Of a stretch of 64,000 nucleotides of DNA, positions 23,578 to 53,850 are shown in pieces. A model generated the notes under the pieces. The model was not told the DNA's origin. It was given only the letters and a program-made list of their open reading frames with translations, and ran no database searches. The position numbers and the translations under genes were made by a program. The first letter of the stretch is position 1, and every line of letters starts with the position of its first letter. This stretch comes from Paragordius varius (taxonomy: Eukaryota; Nematomorpha). The stretch lies in NCBI GenBank assembly GCA_964247055.1, contig OZ176060.1:806001-870000 (forward strand), given 5' to 3'.

Positions 23578-24170
23578 AAAAATATTTTTTATAAAACACT
23601 TTATTATAAATATTTTTTTAAACACTTTAATATTCAAAAAAAATTATATAATTTTTCTTATTATCTGCCTTTTATTTTATAAATTTTTTTAATCAATTTT
23701 TATTAAAAAAATATTTTTTAAATAAAAATATTTTTAAATAAAAATAGTTTAATTTATTTAAAAAATATATTATATTCAATTAAAACACTTTATTTTAATT
23801 AAAATAATTTAAAATATAAAATTTCTTATTTAAAATAATTTTTATTTAAAATATATATATAATTGAAAAATTTTAAATAAAAATTGTTAAATTTATTTAA
23901 AAAATAAATAAATATTTAATTAAAACACTTTAATATTCACAAAATTATGAGCTATTTCTTTCTTTTTATTTACTCTTTTTATTTTATTTTATATATTATT
24001 GAAAATACCATTTAAAAATAAATAAAAAAAAAATTTTTTAAATAAAAATTGTTTTTTTTTAAAAAAAAATACTTTTTATACATTTTTTTATTATAAATCA
24101 TGCTTTCTTTTTATTAACTCTTTTTATTTTATTCTATATATTATTGGAAATAAAAAGTTAAATACCATTT
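23578..24170. other. AT-rich spacer
   Basis: Low-complexity A/T with loosely repeated TTTAAATAAAAATTGTTAAA phrases. No gene seen. Confidence 0.5.
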
Positions 24171-24600
24171 TTTTGTCTGTCTTAAGTAACATTTTAAGCA
24201 AAAACTTAACATTTTTTTAGCAAAATTAAATATTTTTTAACATTTTTTAAGTAAAATCAAATATTTTATTTTGAAATAAACGTAACATTTTAAGCAAAAA
24301 CAACATTTTTTAAAGCAATCTTAACATTTTTTAAAAAAACGCAACATTTTTTTTAGCAAAATCAAATGTTTTTTCAAGCAAACTCAACATTTTTCAAACA
24401 TATTCAAAAATTTTTTCAAGGAAAATTTTTATATCAAACACAATGGCAAAGGCTAATATATATGTTTAAAAGCAAGTGTTTTATACGAAAAATCAACTTT
24501 TTTTCCAAAAAAAAAGAAAGGTTTTGGAACCAAAATTAATTTTTTAAGGCAAACGTAACATATTTAAAGCAAAAACAATATTTGTTTAACAAAATCAATA
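24171..24600 (+). repeat. Short-unit repeat AACATTTTTTAAGCAAAA, edge of the satellite
   Basis: About a dozen loose copies of AACATTTTTTAAGCAAAATC. The phrase AACATTTTAAG is also in every spacer of the adjoining AAT satellite, so this may be its ancestral or decayed edge. Confidence 0.75.
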
Positions 24601-41690
<17,090 letters not shown>

Positions 41691-43924
41691 TTCTTAAATT
41701 TATTATTATTTATTTTTAAAATAATTATTTATATTTTTTTATTTATTTTTGTTAATTTGATTTTTCATTTTTAAATAACTATTTAGTTCATAAATTTATT
41801 ATTATTTAATTTAATATATTTTATTAATTATATTTTTATTTTACATATATTATCAATTTTAATGTAAAAATCAAATCATATGTTTTATTAAAAATGTCAA
41901 AAATTATTTTATTTATTCTTAAACCTAAATTAATTTAACATCAATATCATTCATTCATTTATCACCTGATTTTAATTTTTATAAAAAAAGTCCAAAAATG
42001 ATAAATTTTTTGAGTCAATATCACCTGTTTTTAGTAAATTCAACATTAAAATCAACTGAATTAATTTTTTTATTTTTTAATTAATTATTTAATTTTTTAT
42101 TTATTAATTGATATTTACTTTTTAAAATTATTTATTTTTTTAATTTATTTAATTTTTATATATTTAATTTATTATATTATTCTTTAATTTAATTTTTTAT
42201 TTTATTTAATTTATTATATGTTTCATTAAAAAAGTCGAAAATTTTCATTATTCTCAAAACTTATAGATATTTAATTAAATCAAATATGATTCATTCATTT
42301 ATCACCTGATTTTATTTTTTTTTATTAAACTCAAAACTCTTAAAAATTTTAATTTTTGAGTTAATATCAACACATTTTTTAGTAAAATCATCAAAAAAGT
42401 GTCAAAAATGACATTTTTATACAAAAATGAAATCATATGTTTTATTAAAAATCATTTTTAATTTACATATTTAAAAATATATATTTTTTTAATTATATTT
42501 ATAATATATTTTATACACATCATATTATATGTTTCATTTAATTTCATTTTTTATTATATTTATCAAAAAACGTGAATTAATTTTTTAATGTATTTTTTAT
42601 GTTTTTTTTTTGATTTTTTTATCTTTAAATAATTAAGAGTTTTTAATTAATTTTTTAATTTATTATTTTTATATTTTTTTATTTATTATATTTAATATAT
42701 ATTTCATTTAAAATAATTATTTTAATTATTCTCAAAACTTATAGAAATTTAAATAAATCAATTTTTTCAACAACAATATCATTCATTCATTTATCACCTG
42801 ATTTTAATTTTTTAAAAAAAGTCTCAATTTAAATTTTTGAGTTAATAATATCACATTTTTTAGTAAGAAAATCATCAAAAAAGTGTTAATATATCTATTT
42901 TAATGTATATATCATATCATATGTTTTATTCAAAATTATTTTTGCTATTTTATTAAAAATTCAATTTTTTCAAAAATTTATCTAAAACAACTCAAAACTC
43001 TTAAAAATATTTAAATTTTTAGTTGTATCATCTGTTTTTAGTAAAATCAACATCAAAAAAGTGAATTTTTTTATTTTTTTCATTTATTTATTTTTTATAT
43101 TAATTTTTTATTTTTTTTATTTATATATTTTTATGATTTATTATTTTATTTTATTTTTAATTTTTTTATATTTTTTTTATTATTAATATTTAATTATTTT
43201 TTTTTGATTTTTATATATATTATTTATTATTTTTTATTAATTTAATTTTATAATGTGTTTCATTAAAAATAATCTTTTTTTGTCTCAAAACTTATAGAAA
43301 TTTAAATTATTAATTAATTATTTAACAACAATATAATTCATTCATTTATCACCTGAATTTAAATTTTTTATATAAAAAAACTCAAAACCCTTAAAAGTTT
43401 AAAATTTTGTGTTTAATCATCTGTTTTAGTAAAACAACATAAAAAAGTAAATTAATCTTTTTATATTTATTTTTATTACATTTTATTTTTTAAATTTTAA
43501 AAAATTATTTAATAATTTTGTTTTTTATTATATTTTATTTATTTATTTTTGTTTATATAATCATTTGTTTAATTTTTATATTTTTAAGTTATTATATTTT
43601 ATTTAATTTTAGTTTTTATTTTATTTTACAGAAATCGATTTTAATGCAAAAATCATATCATATGTTTTATTAAAAAAGTCAAAAATTATTTTTATTATTC
43701 TCAAAGCTTATAGAAATTTAAAATATTAATTATTTTTTTAACAACAATACCATTCATTCATTTATCACCTGATTTTAAATTTTTTATTAAAAAAACTCAA
43801 TACCCTTAAATTTTTTTAAAAATTTTTAAGTTAATAATATCACCTGTTTTTAGTAAAATCATTAAATAAAGTTTCAAAAATAACATTTTTACAAAAATTT
43901 AATCATATCATATGTTTAATTAAA
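41691..43924. repeat. ATCACCTGAT-containing tandem repeat, ~350-550 bp period
   Basis: Copies of CATTCATTCATTTATCACCT followed by GATTTTAAT lie at about 41,950, 42,291, 42,779, 43,337 and 43,750. A second recurring phrase is AATCATATCATATGTTTTAT, and a third is ATCACCTGTTTTTAGTAAA. The motif is the same one found in the large introns of both genes, but no exon is nearby. Confidence 0.88.
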
Positions 43925-44115
43925 ATAAAAATTACCCCGATATTTTTTGTAGGTATATTTCGTAAAAAATAAAATTTTGTTTTAAAATAAATTAATATTT
44001 TGGAAAAATAATAAATTATGCCATAAAGATATATTTTATATTAATAATGAATTATATTATAGTTCGAAAACACAAAATTTATTTTTCAAGGGTGAATTTG
44101 AATTGTTAAAATTTC
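43925..44115 (+). repeat. Direct repeat, copy 1 (partner 49,505-49,705)
   Basis: Contains TTATGCCATAAAGATATATT and TTATATTAATAATGAATTAT, shared near-exactly with 49,505-49,705 in the same orientation, and ends with GGTGAATTTGAATTG in both. No coding potential. Confidence 0.9.
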
Positions 44116-44181
44116 AATAAATCATAAAAACTAAATCATTCATTCATTTAATCAGGTGTTTTAAATTTTTTCTATTTATAA

Positions 44182-45900
44182 TCATCTGTTTTCTTTTATT
44201 GTCTGCCGTTTTTCTAAAACCAGCTGTTTTACCATGTTTATATCCATCTGCTTGATATGCTAATATTTTTTTCTGTTTATAATCGTCTGCTTTTCTGATA
44301 TTTTTTCAATTTTATTCGTCTGCCGTTTTCCTTATAAAAACCAGCTGTTTTTAACAATGTTTATATTCGTCTGCTTGAATCGCACTATATAACTTTTGAT
44401 GTATCTAATCGTCTGTCTTTTCTTCTAAATTCATTATATTCTCCTTAAGTCTGTCTGCTATTTCAACTTTTATTATTCGTCTGCCGTTTTTCTTATAAAA
44501 ACCAGCTTTTTATATACGTCTGCTTGAATTGCACTAATTAATTTTTATATAGCTAATCGTCTGTTTTTTCAATTAAATATTTATATTTATAATCGTCTGC
44601 TTTTTCAATGAAATATTTATAATCGTCTGCTTTTCTTCTAAATTATTCATTGTTCGTCTGCTTTCTTTTATTCGTCTGCCGTTTTTCTAAAACTAGCTTT
44701 TGTTTATATTCTTCTGCTAGAATTGTTTGATAATTAACTTCTTTTGATGTGTTTAATCGTCTGCTTTTTCAATTAGATAATTATATTCGTCTGCTTTTTC
44801 AATTAAATATTTATATTCGTCTGCTTTTCTTCTAAATTCATTATTCGTCTGCCGTTTTTCTTATAAAAACCAGCTTTTGTTTATATTCGTCTGCTTGAAT
44901 TACTTACTAATTAACTTTTTTTGATGTATCTTATCGTCTGCTTTTTCAATTAAATATTAATATCAATTATTTCTTCAAAATCAATATCATTCATTCATTT
45001 ATTCACCTGCTTTTAATTTTTTTTCCATTTATAATCACTGATTATCTTCTAAATTTATTATTCGTCTGCTATTTTCACTTTTATATTCGTCTGCTTAATT
45101 TGCTAATATATTTTCTGTTTATTATCGTCTGCTTTTAAAATTTTTTGGTTTCACCTGCTTTTAAATTTTTTTCCATTTATAATCATCTGCTTTTCTGCTA
45201 CAATTTTATTTGTCTGCCGTTTTTATTATTCGTCTGCCGTTTTTCTTATAATAACCAGCTTTTGTTTATATTCGTCTGCTTGAAATGCTTGCTAATTAAC
45301 TTTTGATGTATCTAATTGTCTGCTTTTTCAATGAAATATTTATAATCGTCTGTTTTTCTTCTAAATTATTCATTGTTCGTCTGCTTTATTTTATTCGTCT
45401 GCCGTTTTTCTTATAAAAACCAGCTGTTTTTAACCATGTTTTTTTTTCCTCTGCTTGAATTGCAGTAATTAACTTTTGATGTATTTAATCGTCTGCTTTT
45501 TTTTCAAATTCATTATTCGTCTGCTTTTCTGCTATTATTATTCTTACTTGTCTGCTTTTATTCTAAATTCATCAACTTTTAATCGTCTGCCGTTTTTCTC
45601 ATAGAAACTAGCTTTTGTATATATTCGTCTGCTTGAATGCTTACTAATTAACTTTTGATGTATCTAATCGTCTGCTTTTTAAATTTTTTTCTATTTATAA
45701 TCGTCTGCCTTTTCTCCTAAATTATTCATTATTCGTCTGATATTTCAACTTTTATTATTCGTCTGCCGTTTTTTTATAAAAACCAGCTTTTGTTTATAAT
45801 TGTCTGCTTGAATTAAATTTTGATGTATCTAATCGTCTGATTTTTCAATTAAATATTTATAATCATTTGCTTTTCTTCTAAATTCATTATTTGTCTCCTA
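44182..45900 (-). repeat. ATCGTCTGC array (reverse orientation)
   Basis: Dozens of TCGTCTGC copies with linkers TTTTCTTATAAAAACCAGCT and TTGATGTATCTAATCGTCTG. Interspersed are CTGCCG variants and CCAGCTGTTTT elements. It is opposite in orientation to the array at 17,803-20,527. Confidence 0.96.
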
Positions 45901-47340
45901 TGTTTTAAAAAATTATATAAAATTATTTTGAAATCTTAAAATTAAAACTTTCTTTATATATTTAATTAACTTAATTTTTACAAAAAACAATTTATTTAAT
46001 AATATGAAAAAACTCAATTTATTGTTTTAAAAAATAGTTTTAAATTAATTATAAAATATATATTTATTTTTTATAGATTGAAATAATTATATAAAAATTT
46101 CAAAATAATAATTTAATTTTTTAATAAAAATTATTAGAGCAAATAAATTAATAAATATTATTTATTAATGGCATACATACATACACATAATCATATGTTC
46201 ATTATATATATAAACTCATTAAAATTAATAATTAATAACTTAATAATTATATATTTCATAAAATATAAAATTCCAGTTACATATAAGAAATAATAATGCG
46301 AGTCAGTCAATTAAGATACAAAATAGTATTTATAAAAGAAAAAAATCAATATAAGTACAATAGAGCATTAAAAAATATATATAAGTGTGTGTACTTTAAT
46401 GGCAAAAAATTTAGTTATTAATTTCACAAAAAAAATTACAGTGGCGTATAAGTATAAAAAACTTTGATTTCAATTAAAAGAGCAAATTATGGTAAAACAT
46501 TGGGAATATATATTGTTTAATTTACACCATTTTTTGTTTTTTGCCATACGCTACTGTTGTTTCGTAAAAAATGTGTTTTATAAAGTTAATTTTTTGTATT
46601 TTTCAAAAAGACAATGAATGAATTAAAAATATATAGTTTTAAAACAGCTGATCAATCAATGTGTGCGATAAACACAAAATTTAAGTAATTAACCAAAAAA
46701 ATTTAACATTAAAGTAAAATATAAAAAAAATAAATATAAAAATAATAATAAATTTTTTTTGGAAATTAACCTAAAAATTTATCAAGTTATTATCGTGAAT
46801 TAATGCGTGCTAGATTAGTATATCTTATGTTTAAAAGTTATCATTAATCATATGTTTTATCATCTGACTGAATGAATGAGCGCTAACATGGTTATTATAT
46901 AAGCGATATGTAAAACAGTTGTTTAATGAATGAATGTATGTTATCATTAATCATATGTTTTATCATTCGATTGAATAAATGAGCGCTAACATTATCATAT
47001 AAAGTAGTAAAACAGGTGTTTAATGAATGAATGAATGTGAGCTAACATAATTTATGTTAAAAAACTAAATTTTATAAAACCAGGTGATTTTATGATTGTG
47101 AGATTGAATGTAGTGTGTAAAAACTTTTATTAAATTAGTGGTTAATGAAAATAATTATCCAAAGAGGATTAAAATTTAAACAAAGAGAAAAGTAATGAAA
47201 AATCAGGTGATCTTGAGTTATTCAATGAATGAATGCGTAAATAGCAATTTGAATTTAACGGAGAATTGTGTTTAAAATTTGAATTTATGTAAGTATATGA
47301 AGTTTTGGATTAATTGAGTTAAAAACAGCTGCTGTTTAAA
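45901..47340 (-). repeat. Inverted duplication of the eIF1 3' flank (partner 60,740-62,370)
   Basis: Reads as the reverse complement of 60,740-62,370. Shared landmarks include the CATACATACATAC/GTATGTATG edge, ATGCGAGTCAGTCAATTAAG, the small MITE, CGTGAATTAATGCGTGCTAG, GAATGAGCGCTAACATGGTT and TTTAACGGAGAATTGTG. The partner has an extra ~120-bp tandem copy near 61,930. No coding sequence is carried. Confidence 0.93.
46439..46556 (+). mobile_element. 118-bp Tc1/mariner-like MITE
   Basis: Terminal inverted repeats CAGTGGCGTATAAGTATAAA (left) and GCCATACGCTACTG (right, inverted: CAGTAGCGTATGGC). It is preceded by TA. It is too short to encode a transposase. It lies inside the inverted duplication, so the copy at 61,604-61,723 is not an independent insertion. 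Confidence 0.7.
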
Positions 47341-47760
47341 TAATCATTTCATTTATGCCTATATATTTTAATTCAAAAATAGGTGATTACGTGAATGAAC
47401 ATATAATTTGTTTAAATCATCATTTCAACAGTTTTGATTTAATTTAAATTGATTTTAATAAATGAAAAATTTGTTTAGCACCAAAATTTTAATTTAAAAC
47501 TAAAAGAATATATATTTTTCTATTAATTTATCCTGATTTCCTTAAAATCAGGTGATTTTATAATGTAATTTTAAAAAGGACAATAAAAAAATTTATATAA
47601 AAAATTATTAATTATAAATTGAAATTTATATATGTTTTATTTTCTTTGTATTTTTCCCAGAAAAATAGGTGACCAGGTGAATGAACTGAAATTTTCTTTT
47701 ATTATCTGTCAATAAAAAAAAATTAATATTTAACCTTTAAATTTTATAATTATAATTTTT

Positions 47761-47801
<41 letters not shown>

Positions 47802-49070
47802 ATTTTTATATAAACAGGTGGTCACGTGAATGAAACGAAGTTTTGATTAAAAAAATACATAAACAAAACATTTATTAGTTTATTTTGTAAAATATATTAA
47901 TTATTTAAAATAAAAAATTAAATTTAAAATTGGATGTTATATATATATAATATTATATACATATATATTTTATTAATTTTCTTTAAAAACAGGTCATCAG
48001 ATAAATACTGCTGATATATATGATTTTATTTAATTTTTAAAAAATAATAATATTTCAAATATTTTTAAAAAATAAAAAAAATTATTATATATAATTTATA
48101 ATATTTCATTATTTTTCCTTCCCTAAAAACAGGTGATCACATGATGAACCAGTCGGACAGTCATTTAATTTAGATTTAAAAATAATATTTTAAATATTTT
48201 TAAAAACTTAAAATAAAAATTTTCCATTATTAATAATTTAGATGTTAATCTAAATTATCAAATTAATTATTTTCATTTATTTTTTCTTCCTGAATAAATT
48301 ACGGCGAACAGTCATTTTATTAAAATTAAATAATAAAAAAATAATAAAATTTCAATATTTTTAAAAAAATTTTAAATAAAAATCCAACAATACTAATAGT
48401 TTATATAATAATATAATAATTCAAATTAATTATTTTAAATTTTACCATATTAATTATTTTGAATTTTAAATTATTTTTTATAAATTTTTCTTCCCCAAAA
48501 ACAGTTGATCAGATAAATGCTGATATATAATTTTGTTTAATTTTTAAAAAATGATTAAATAATCATTAAAAAAATTTAATATAAAAATATATTAATATTT
48601 TAATGGTATTTTATCATATTAATTATTCTAATATATATATATTTCATTTATTTACTCCTAAAAACAGCTGATCACATGAATGAACCACGTCGGACAGTCA
48701 TGTTATTAAGATAAATAAATAACAAAATTTCAATATTTGTAAAAAAAATCTTACAATATTAATTGTTTAATGATAATTTACATTATCAAATTAATTATTT
48801 TAAATTATAAAATTAATATATTTTAGAATTTTTTATTTTAAAAACAGGTGATCGCATGAATAAACCCCGTCAGACACTCATTTAATTAAAAATAAATAAT
48901 AAAAAAAATTAAATTTTCCAAAAAAACTTATAATAAAAATATCATATCAATAATTTTATGATAAATTCTTAAAAAATAAAATTCATTATTTAATTTATAT
49001 ATATTAAATATTTAACTTATTTTCCCTAAAATCAGGTGTTCACATGAATGAACCACGTCGGATAGTCATG
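47341..49070 (+). repeat. Inverted copy of the ERp44 intron 2 acceptor-side array
   Basis: Reads as the reverse complement of about 12,930-14,655, including TAGGTGACCAGGTGAATGAA (matching 14,230), GTGATTACGTGAATGAAC (matching 14,600) and several CACATGAATGAACCACGTCG units near 48,140, 48,670, 48,850 and 49,040. These carry the first ~30 bases of ERp44 exon 3, but the exon itself is absent. The switch from eIF1-flank homology to ERp44-intron homology occurs close to 47,340. Confidence 0.88.
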
Positions 49071-49311
49071 TTAGGATGTTTTAAAAATACTTTAGCATAA
49101 AAATGGGTATAAAATTACCCTAAAATGTTTCTATATATATAAAAATATAAATTTAAATAGTTTTAATATTAAACGAGTTAATTTAATTTATATATATATA
49201 TATAGGATGTTTTAAAAATACTTAATAAGTATAAAAATGGGGTATAAATTACCCTAAAATGTTATCTATATATAAATATATTATAAAATTAAATGATATT
49301 AAACGAGCTAA

Positions 49312-49342
<31 letters not shown>

Positions 49343-50348
49343 GGATATTTTAAAAATGCTTAAAAAGCATAAAAAATGCATTGGGGTATAAAATTACCCT
49401 AAAATGTCATTGCATATATAAAAAATATTATAAAAATAAATGGTTGAAATTTTATTCAAATTCATCCCCTTAAATAATTCAAATTCACCCTAAAAAATAA
49501 ATAACATGTTTTTTAGGATTAAAAATTACCTATATTTTAGTATATTTTTAAAAATAAAATTTTGTTTTAAATTAAAATAATACTTGAAAAAAATAATTAA
49601 TTATGCCATAAAGATATATTTTATATTAATAATGAATTATATTATAGTTCAAAAACATTTAATTTATTTTTAGGGTCAATTTTTGTTCAAAGGTGAATTT
49701 GAATTGAAATGGTATATATAGGATCTTTTAAAAATATTTTAGCATAAATTACCCTAAAATGTCATCTATATAGAAAAATAATAAAATTAAATGGTTAAAA
49801 TTTTATGTAATATATATATATATATTATAAATATAAATATATATATATATTATATATATATAGGATGTTTTAAAAATACTTAATAAGCATAAAAATGCAT
49901 AAATGGGGTATAAAATTACCCTAAAATGTTATCGCATATATATAGAAAATTTATAATTTAATGTTTAAATTATAATATATATATAGGATGTTTTAAAATA
50001 TTTTAGCATAAAAATGGGGTATAAAATTACCCTAAAATGTAATCGCATATATAAAAAAATATAAAATTTTATATTAAAATTTCATATATATATATAAGAT
50101 GTTTTAAAAAACTTAATAAGCATAAAAATAGGGTATAAAATTACCCTAAAATGTCATTGTATATATAGAAAAATTATAAAATAAAATTGTTATAATAAAC
50201 GAGATATTTGAGGTAATTTTTTTATATATATAAGATGTTTTAAAACTTAATAAGCATAAAACATGAATGGGGTATAAAATTACCCTAAAATGTCATTGTA
50301 TATATAGAAAAATTATAAAATTAAATGGTTATAATATTAAACGAACTA

Positions 50349-50394
<46 letters not shown>

Positions 50395-50530
50395 TGTTTC
50401 AAAAATATTTTAGCATATATGCATTGGGGTATAAAATTACCCTAAAATCTCAGAGTGATATATAAAAAAATTATAAAATAAAATGGTTATTATATTAAAT
50501 GGTAAAATTTTATGTGATATATATATATAT
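49071..50530 (+). repeat. ~110-150-bp tandem repeat, AGGATGTTTTAAAAATACTT family
   Basis: About nine units start with AGGATGTTTTAAAA (49,070; 49,203; 49,343; 49,720; 49,861; 49,985; 50,096; 50,230; 50,391). Each contains GGGGTATAAAATTACCCTAA, whose GGGTA/TACCC arms can pair, and ends in a (TA)n run of variable length. Confidence 0.9.
49505..49705 (+). repeat. Direct repeat, copy 2 (partner 43,925-44,115)
   Basis: Interrupts the AGGATGTTTT array with a ~190-bp segment near-identical to 43,925-44,115, including TTATGCCATAAAGATATATT. Confidence 0.9.
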
Positions 50531-50684
50531 GAGTTTATAATACTTAAATATATCATTTATTAGAATATAAATTCACCCTTAAACAATTCAAATTTATAGC
50601 TTAAAATAAATTATTATGATTTTTAATTAAAATATATAAAATTAAAAAATTAAAACTGTTATTATTAAATAAGCTATTTTAATG

Positions 50685-50724
<40 letters not shown>

Positions 50725-51790
50725 GTTTATAATACTTAAATATACCATTTATTAGAATATAAATTCACCCTTAAACAATTTAAATTCCCCTTTGAAAAAT
50801 TTTAATTCACAGCTTGAAATAAATTATTATGTTTTTTAATAAATATATATATAATTATATAATTAAAAATGTTATTATTAATATGAAATATATAATCTTT
50901 ATATAATTTATTATTTTTTCTGAATATTATTTCGATATTTAAACTAAAATTGTTTTTTTAAAATAAAAATAAAATATATATTAATTGGGTAATTATAAAA
51001 TAAATTATTATGTTAAATTAAAATAAAACTCATTATTATAAATATGAAATATATCTTTAGTTTATTATTTTTTTAGTAGTAATTCGATTTAAACCAATTT
51101 TTTTTTAATATATTGACTTGGTAAATATTAATCGTAAATTATTATATTTTTGAATTAAAATAAAACTTATTAATATGAAATATATCATTATATTTATTAT
51201 TTTTTCTGAATATCTTTCGATTTAACATAAATTTTTATATTTAAATTTATATATTATGAAAAAAAAATTTAATCGTAAACATATATAATTTAAATTTTTC
51301 AAGAGTGAATTTTAATTGTAAAAGGTATAAAATATTTTTAAAGACTTAAAATTTTTGGATATTTTCGATATTTAAAATATACCTCATTTGAAATTACGAA
51401 TATAAAATAAATTTTTATTAAAAACCGAAAGAATGATTATATAAATTATTTTTAAATTTTAGTTAAAATTTTAATTATAAATCTTTAAAATCAAATTTAA
51501 TTTATTTTTAACTCTAAAACTAAAAATTAAAAGACTCAAACTCCAAAGCAAATAATGTTTAATTGAAAAATATTTAAAAATCTAGATATATCATAATATT
51601 TTATAAAATAAAATTTGTCCAATATATTATTTATCCTAAAATTTAATATAAAAGATTTAGAAATTTAATTTTTTAATTTTTTAAATATATATACTAAAAA
51701 ATCTACACATTTTTTTTAAATTTCATCAAATATATAAAATAAAACTTAAAAGTATGAAAAATATATTAAACTTTTAAAATTTAACGAAAT
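50531..51790. other. AT-rich spacer with one duplicated phrase
   Basis: GTTTATAATACTTAAATATA followed by ATTCACCCTTAAACAATT occurs at 50,533 and again at 50,724. The rest is low-complexity A/T. No gene seen. Confidence 0.55.
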
Positions 51791-51800
51791 TTAGATTATA

Positions 51801-51839
<39 letters not shown>

Positions 51840-53183
51840 AAACACTCAATTAGGTAATATAAAAAATTATGGAAAATTAACTAAACCTTAAAATGAAAAT
51901 CCTGCTTTAAAATTTTATGAAATTATAAAATAAAAAAAGATTTAATTTATATAAATAAAAAAGAATTAAATTTATCTATAAAAATATAATTAAATTAATT
52001 TTAAAAAGAAATTATAAAATAAAAAAAAGATTTAATTTATATATAAAAAAATAATTAAATTAGTTTTAAAAAAAATATCATTTTAACATTATGTTTTATT
52101 TTAAACCTATATAAAATACTTGAACCCAGAATTGTAATTAAAATTTTTATTTAACCTAAATTAAAAAATATAATAAATAATTTAACATTTTTTATAGTAG
52201 TTAAAATAAAGTTAAAAATATAAGCTATTATAAATAAAATTTATATATATATATCTATTTATATATTATTAAAAACAAAATTATTTCAAAATAATTTTTG
52301 TTAAAATTATATTAAAAAATAAAACAAAAAATTTAACAATTTTTATGATATTTAAAAAAAGTTAAAAATATAAGCTAATATATATAATATATATATATAT
52401 CTAAATTTATATATTATATATATATATAAAAACATTAATTTCAAAATAATTATAAAATTATATTAAAAAAAAATAAAAAAAAATTTAACAATTTTTATAA
52501 TTGTTAAAATAAAGTTAAAATTATAAGTACTATAAATAAAATTTATGTATATATATATATATATATCTAAATTTAAATATTTTTTAAAAAAATTTTTAAA
52601 ATATTTTTAAAAAAATTGATTTTAAAAAATATAAAAATAATTTAACAATTTTTATAATATTTAAAATATTGTTAAAAATATAAGCTAATATATATATATA
52701 TATATATCTAAATTTATATATATTTAACTAAATTTATATATTATTAAAAATTATAAAATAATAATAATTTAAAATTTTTATTTAATCTTAATTAAATAAT
52801 ATAATAAATAATTTAACAATTTTTATAATATTTAAAATAAAGTTAAAAATATTAGCTAATAGATATAAATTTTATTATATATTTAGATATATCTAAATTT
52901 ATATATTATTAAAAAAATAATTATTTTATCATAATTAAAAATTTTTATTTAAACTAAATTAAAACATATAATAAATAATTTTGCAATTTTTATACTAAGT
53001 GTAAAATTAAATTAAAAATATAAGCTACTATAAATAAAATTTATTATATATATATATATTTCTAGATATTTTAAAAATTATAAAATACTTGTAAAATAAT
53101 TTTAAAATAATAAAATTTAAAAATTTTAATAATTGTTAATATATAGCTAAAAATATAAATTTACTAGATATAAAATATATTAT

Positions 53184-53223
<40 letters not shown>

Positions 53224-53760
53224 TTTTAAAAATTTTAAAATAAAATTTCAAAATAATTAAATAATTTTAAAAAATTTATTTTCAAATAAATTTAAAAATA
53301 CAAGTTATAAATATATATATATATAATATATCTAAATTTATATATATATATATATATATATATCTAAATTTATATATTTTTAAATAAATTAATTTCAAAA
53401 TAATTTTAAAATAAGTAAAATAACTATAAAAAATATAATAAATAATTTAAAAATTTTTAACAATTATAAGTTAATATATATAATATATATATATCTAAAT
53501 TTAAATATATTTAAAAATATAATTTCAATATAATTTTAAAATAATTTTAAAATAAGTAAAATAAAATATTAATTAATATAATAAATAATTTAACAATATA
53601 TATAATATTCAAAATAAAAAAAATATAAGCTGCTATAAATAAAATTTAAAAATATAAGCTGCTCTATATAAAATATTTTAAAAATATATTATATATATAT
53701 ATATCTAAATTTAGATATTTTTTAAAAATTATAAAATAAAAAAATTTTTAAAAAATTTGA
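51791..53760 (+). repeat. ~100-190-bp AT-rich tandem repeat upstream of eIF1
   Basis: Recurring phrases are AATTTAACAATTTTTATAAT, AAAGTTAAAAATATAAGCTA and ATATATCTAAATTTATATAT, repeated roughly ten times with variable (TA)n runs. No coding signal. Confidence 0.8.
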
Positions 53761-53784
53761 TTTTAAAAAATAATTTGATTTTTA

Positions 53785-53819
53785 TAAGTTAGGTTTGTTA
53801 GACGCCATATTTTTATCGT
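53785..53819 (+). promoter_or_regulatory. eIF1 5' UTR with weak start context
   Basis: A short stretch of normal GC (GGTTTGTTAGACGCCATATT) just before the ATG at 53,820. The start context is TATCGT-ATG-T, with C at -3 and T at +4, a poor initiation context. eIF1 mRNAs generally use a poor context because eIF1 represses its own initiation at weak start codons, so this fits known autoregulation. The transcription start is not defined. Confidence 0.5.
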
Positions 53820-53850
53820 ATGTCCTCGATTCAGAATTTCAATACAAAAG
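53820..53850 (+). CDS. eIF1: eIF1 exon 1 (N-terminus)
   Basis: A 31-base first coding exon giving MSSIQNFNTK plus one base (G). It matches the N-terminus of animal eIF1, which starts Met-Ser-x-Ile-Gln-Asn. The donor is GTTTTTTTTT, weak. The leftover G joins AC of exon 2 to form the Asp of DPFGD, exactly as the family requires, so the small exon is secure despite its length. Confidence 0.9.
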
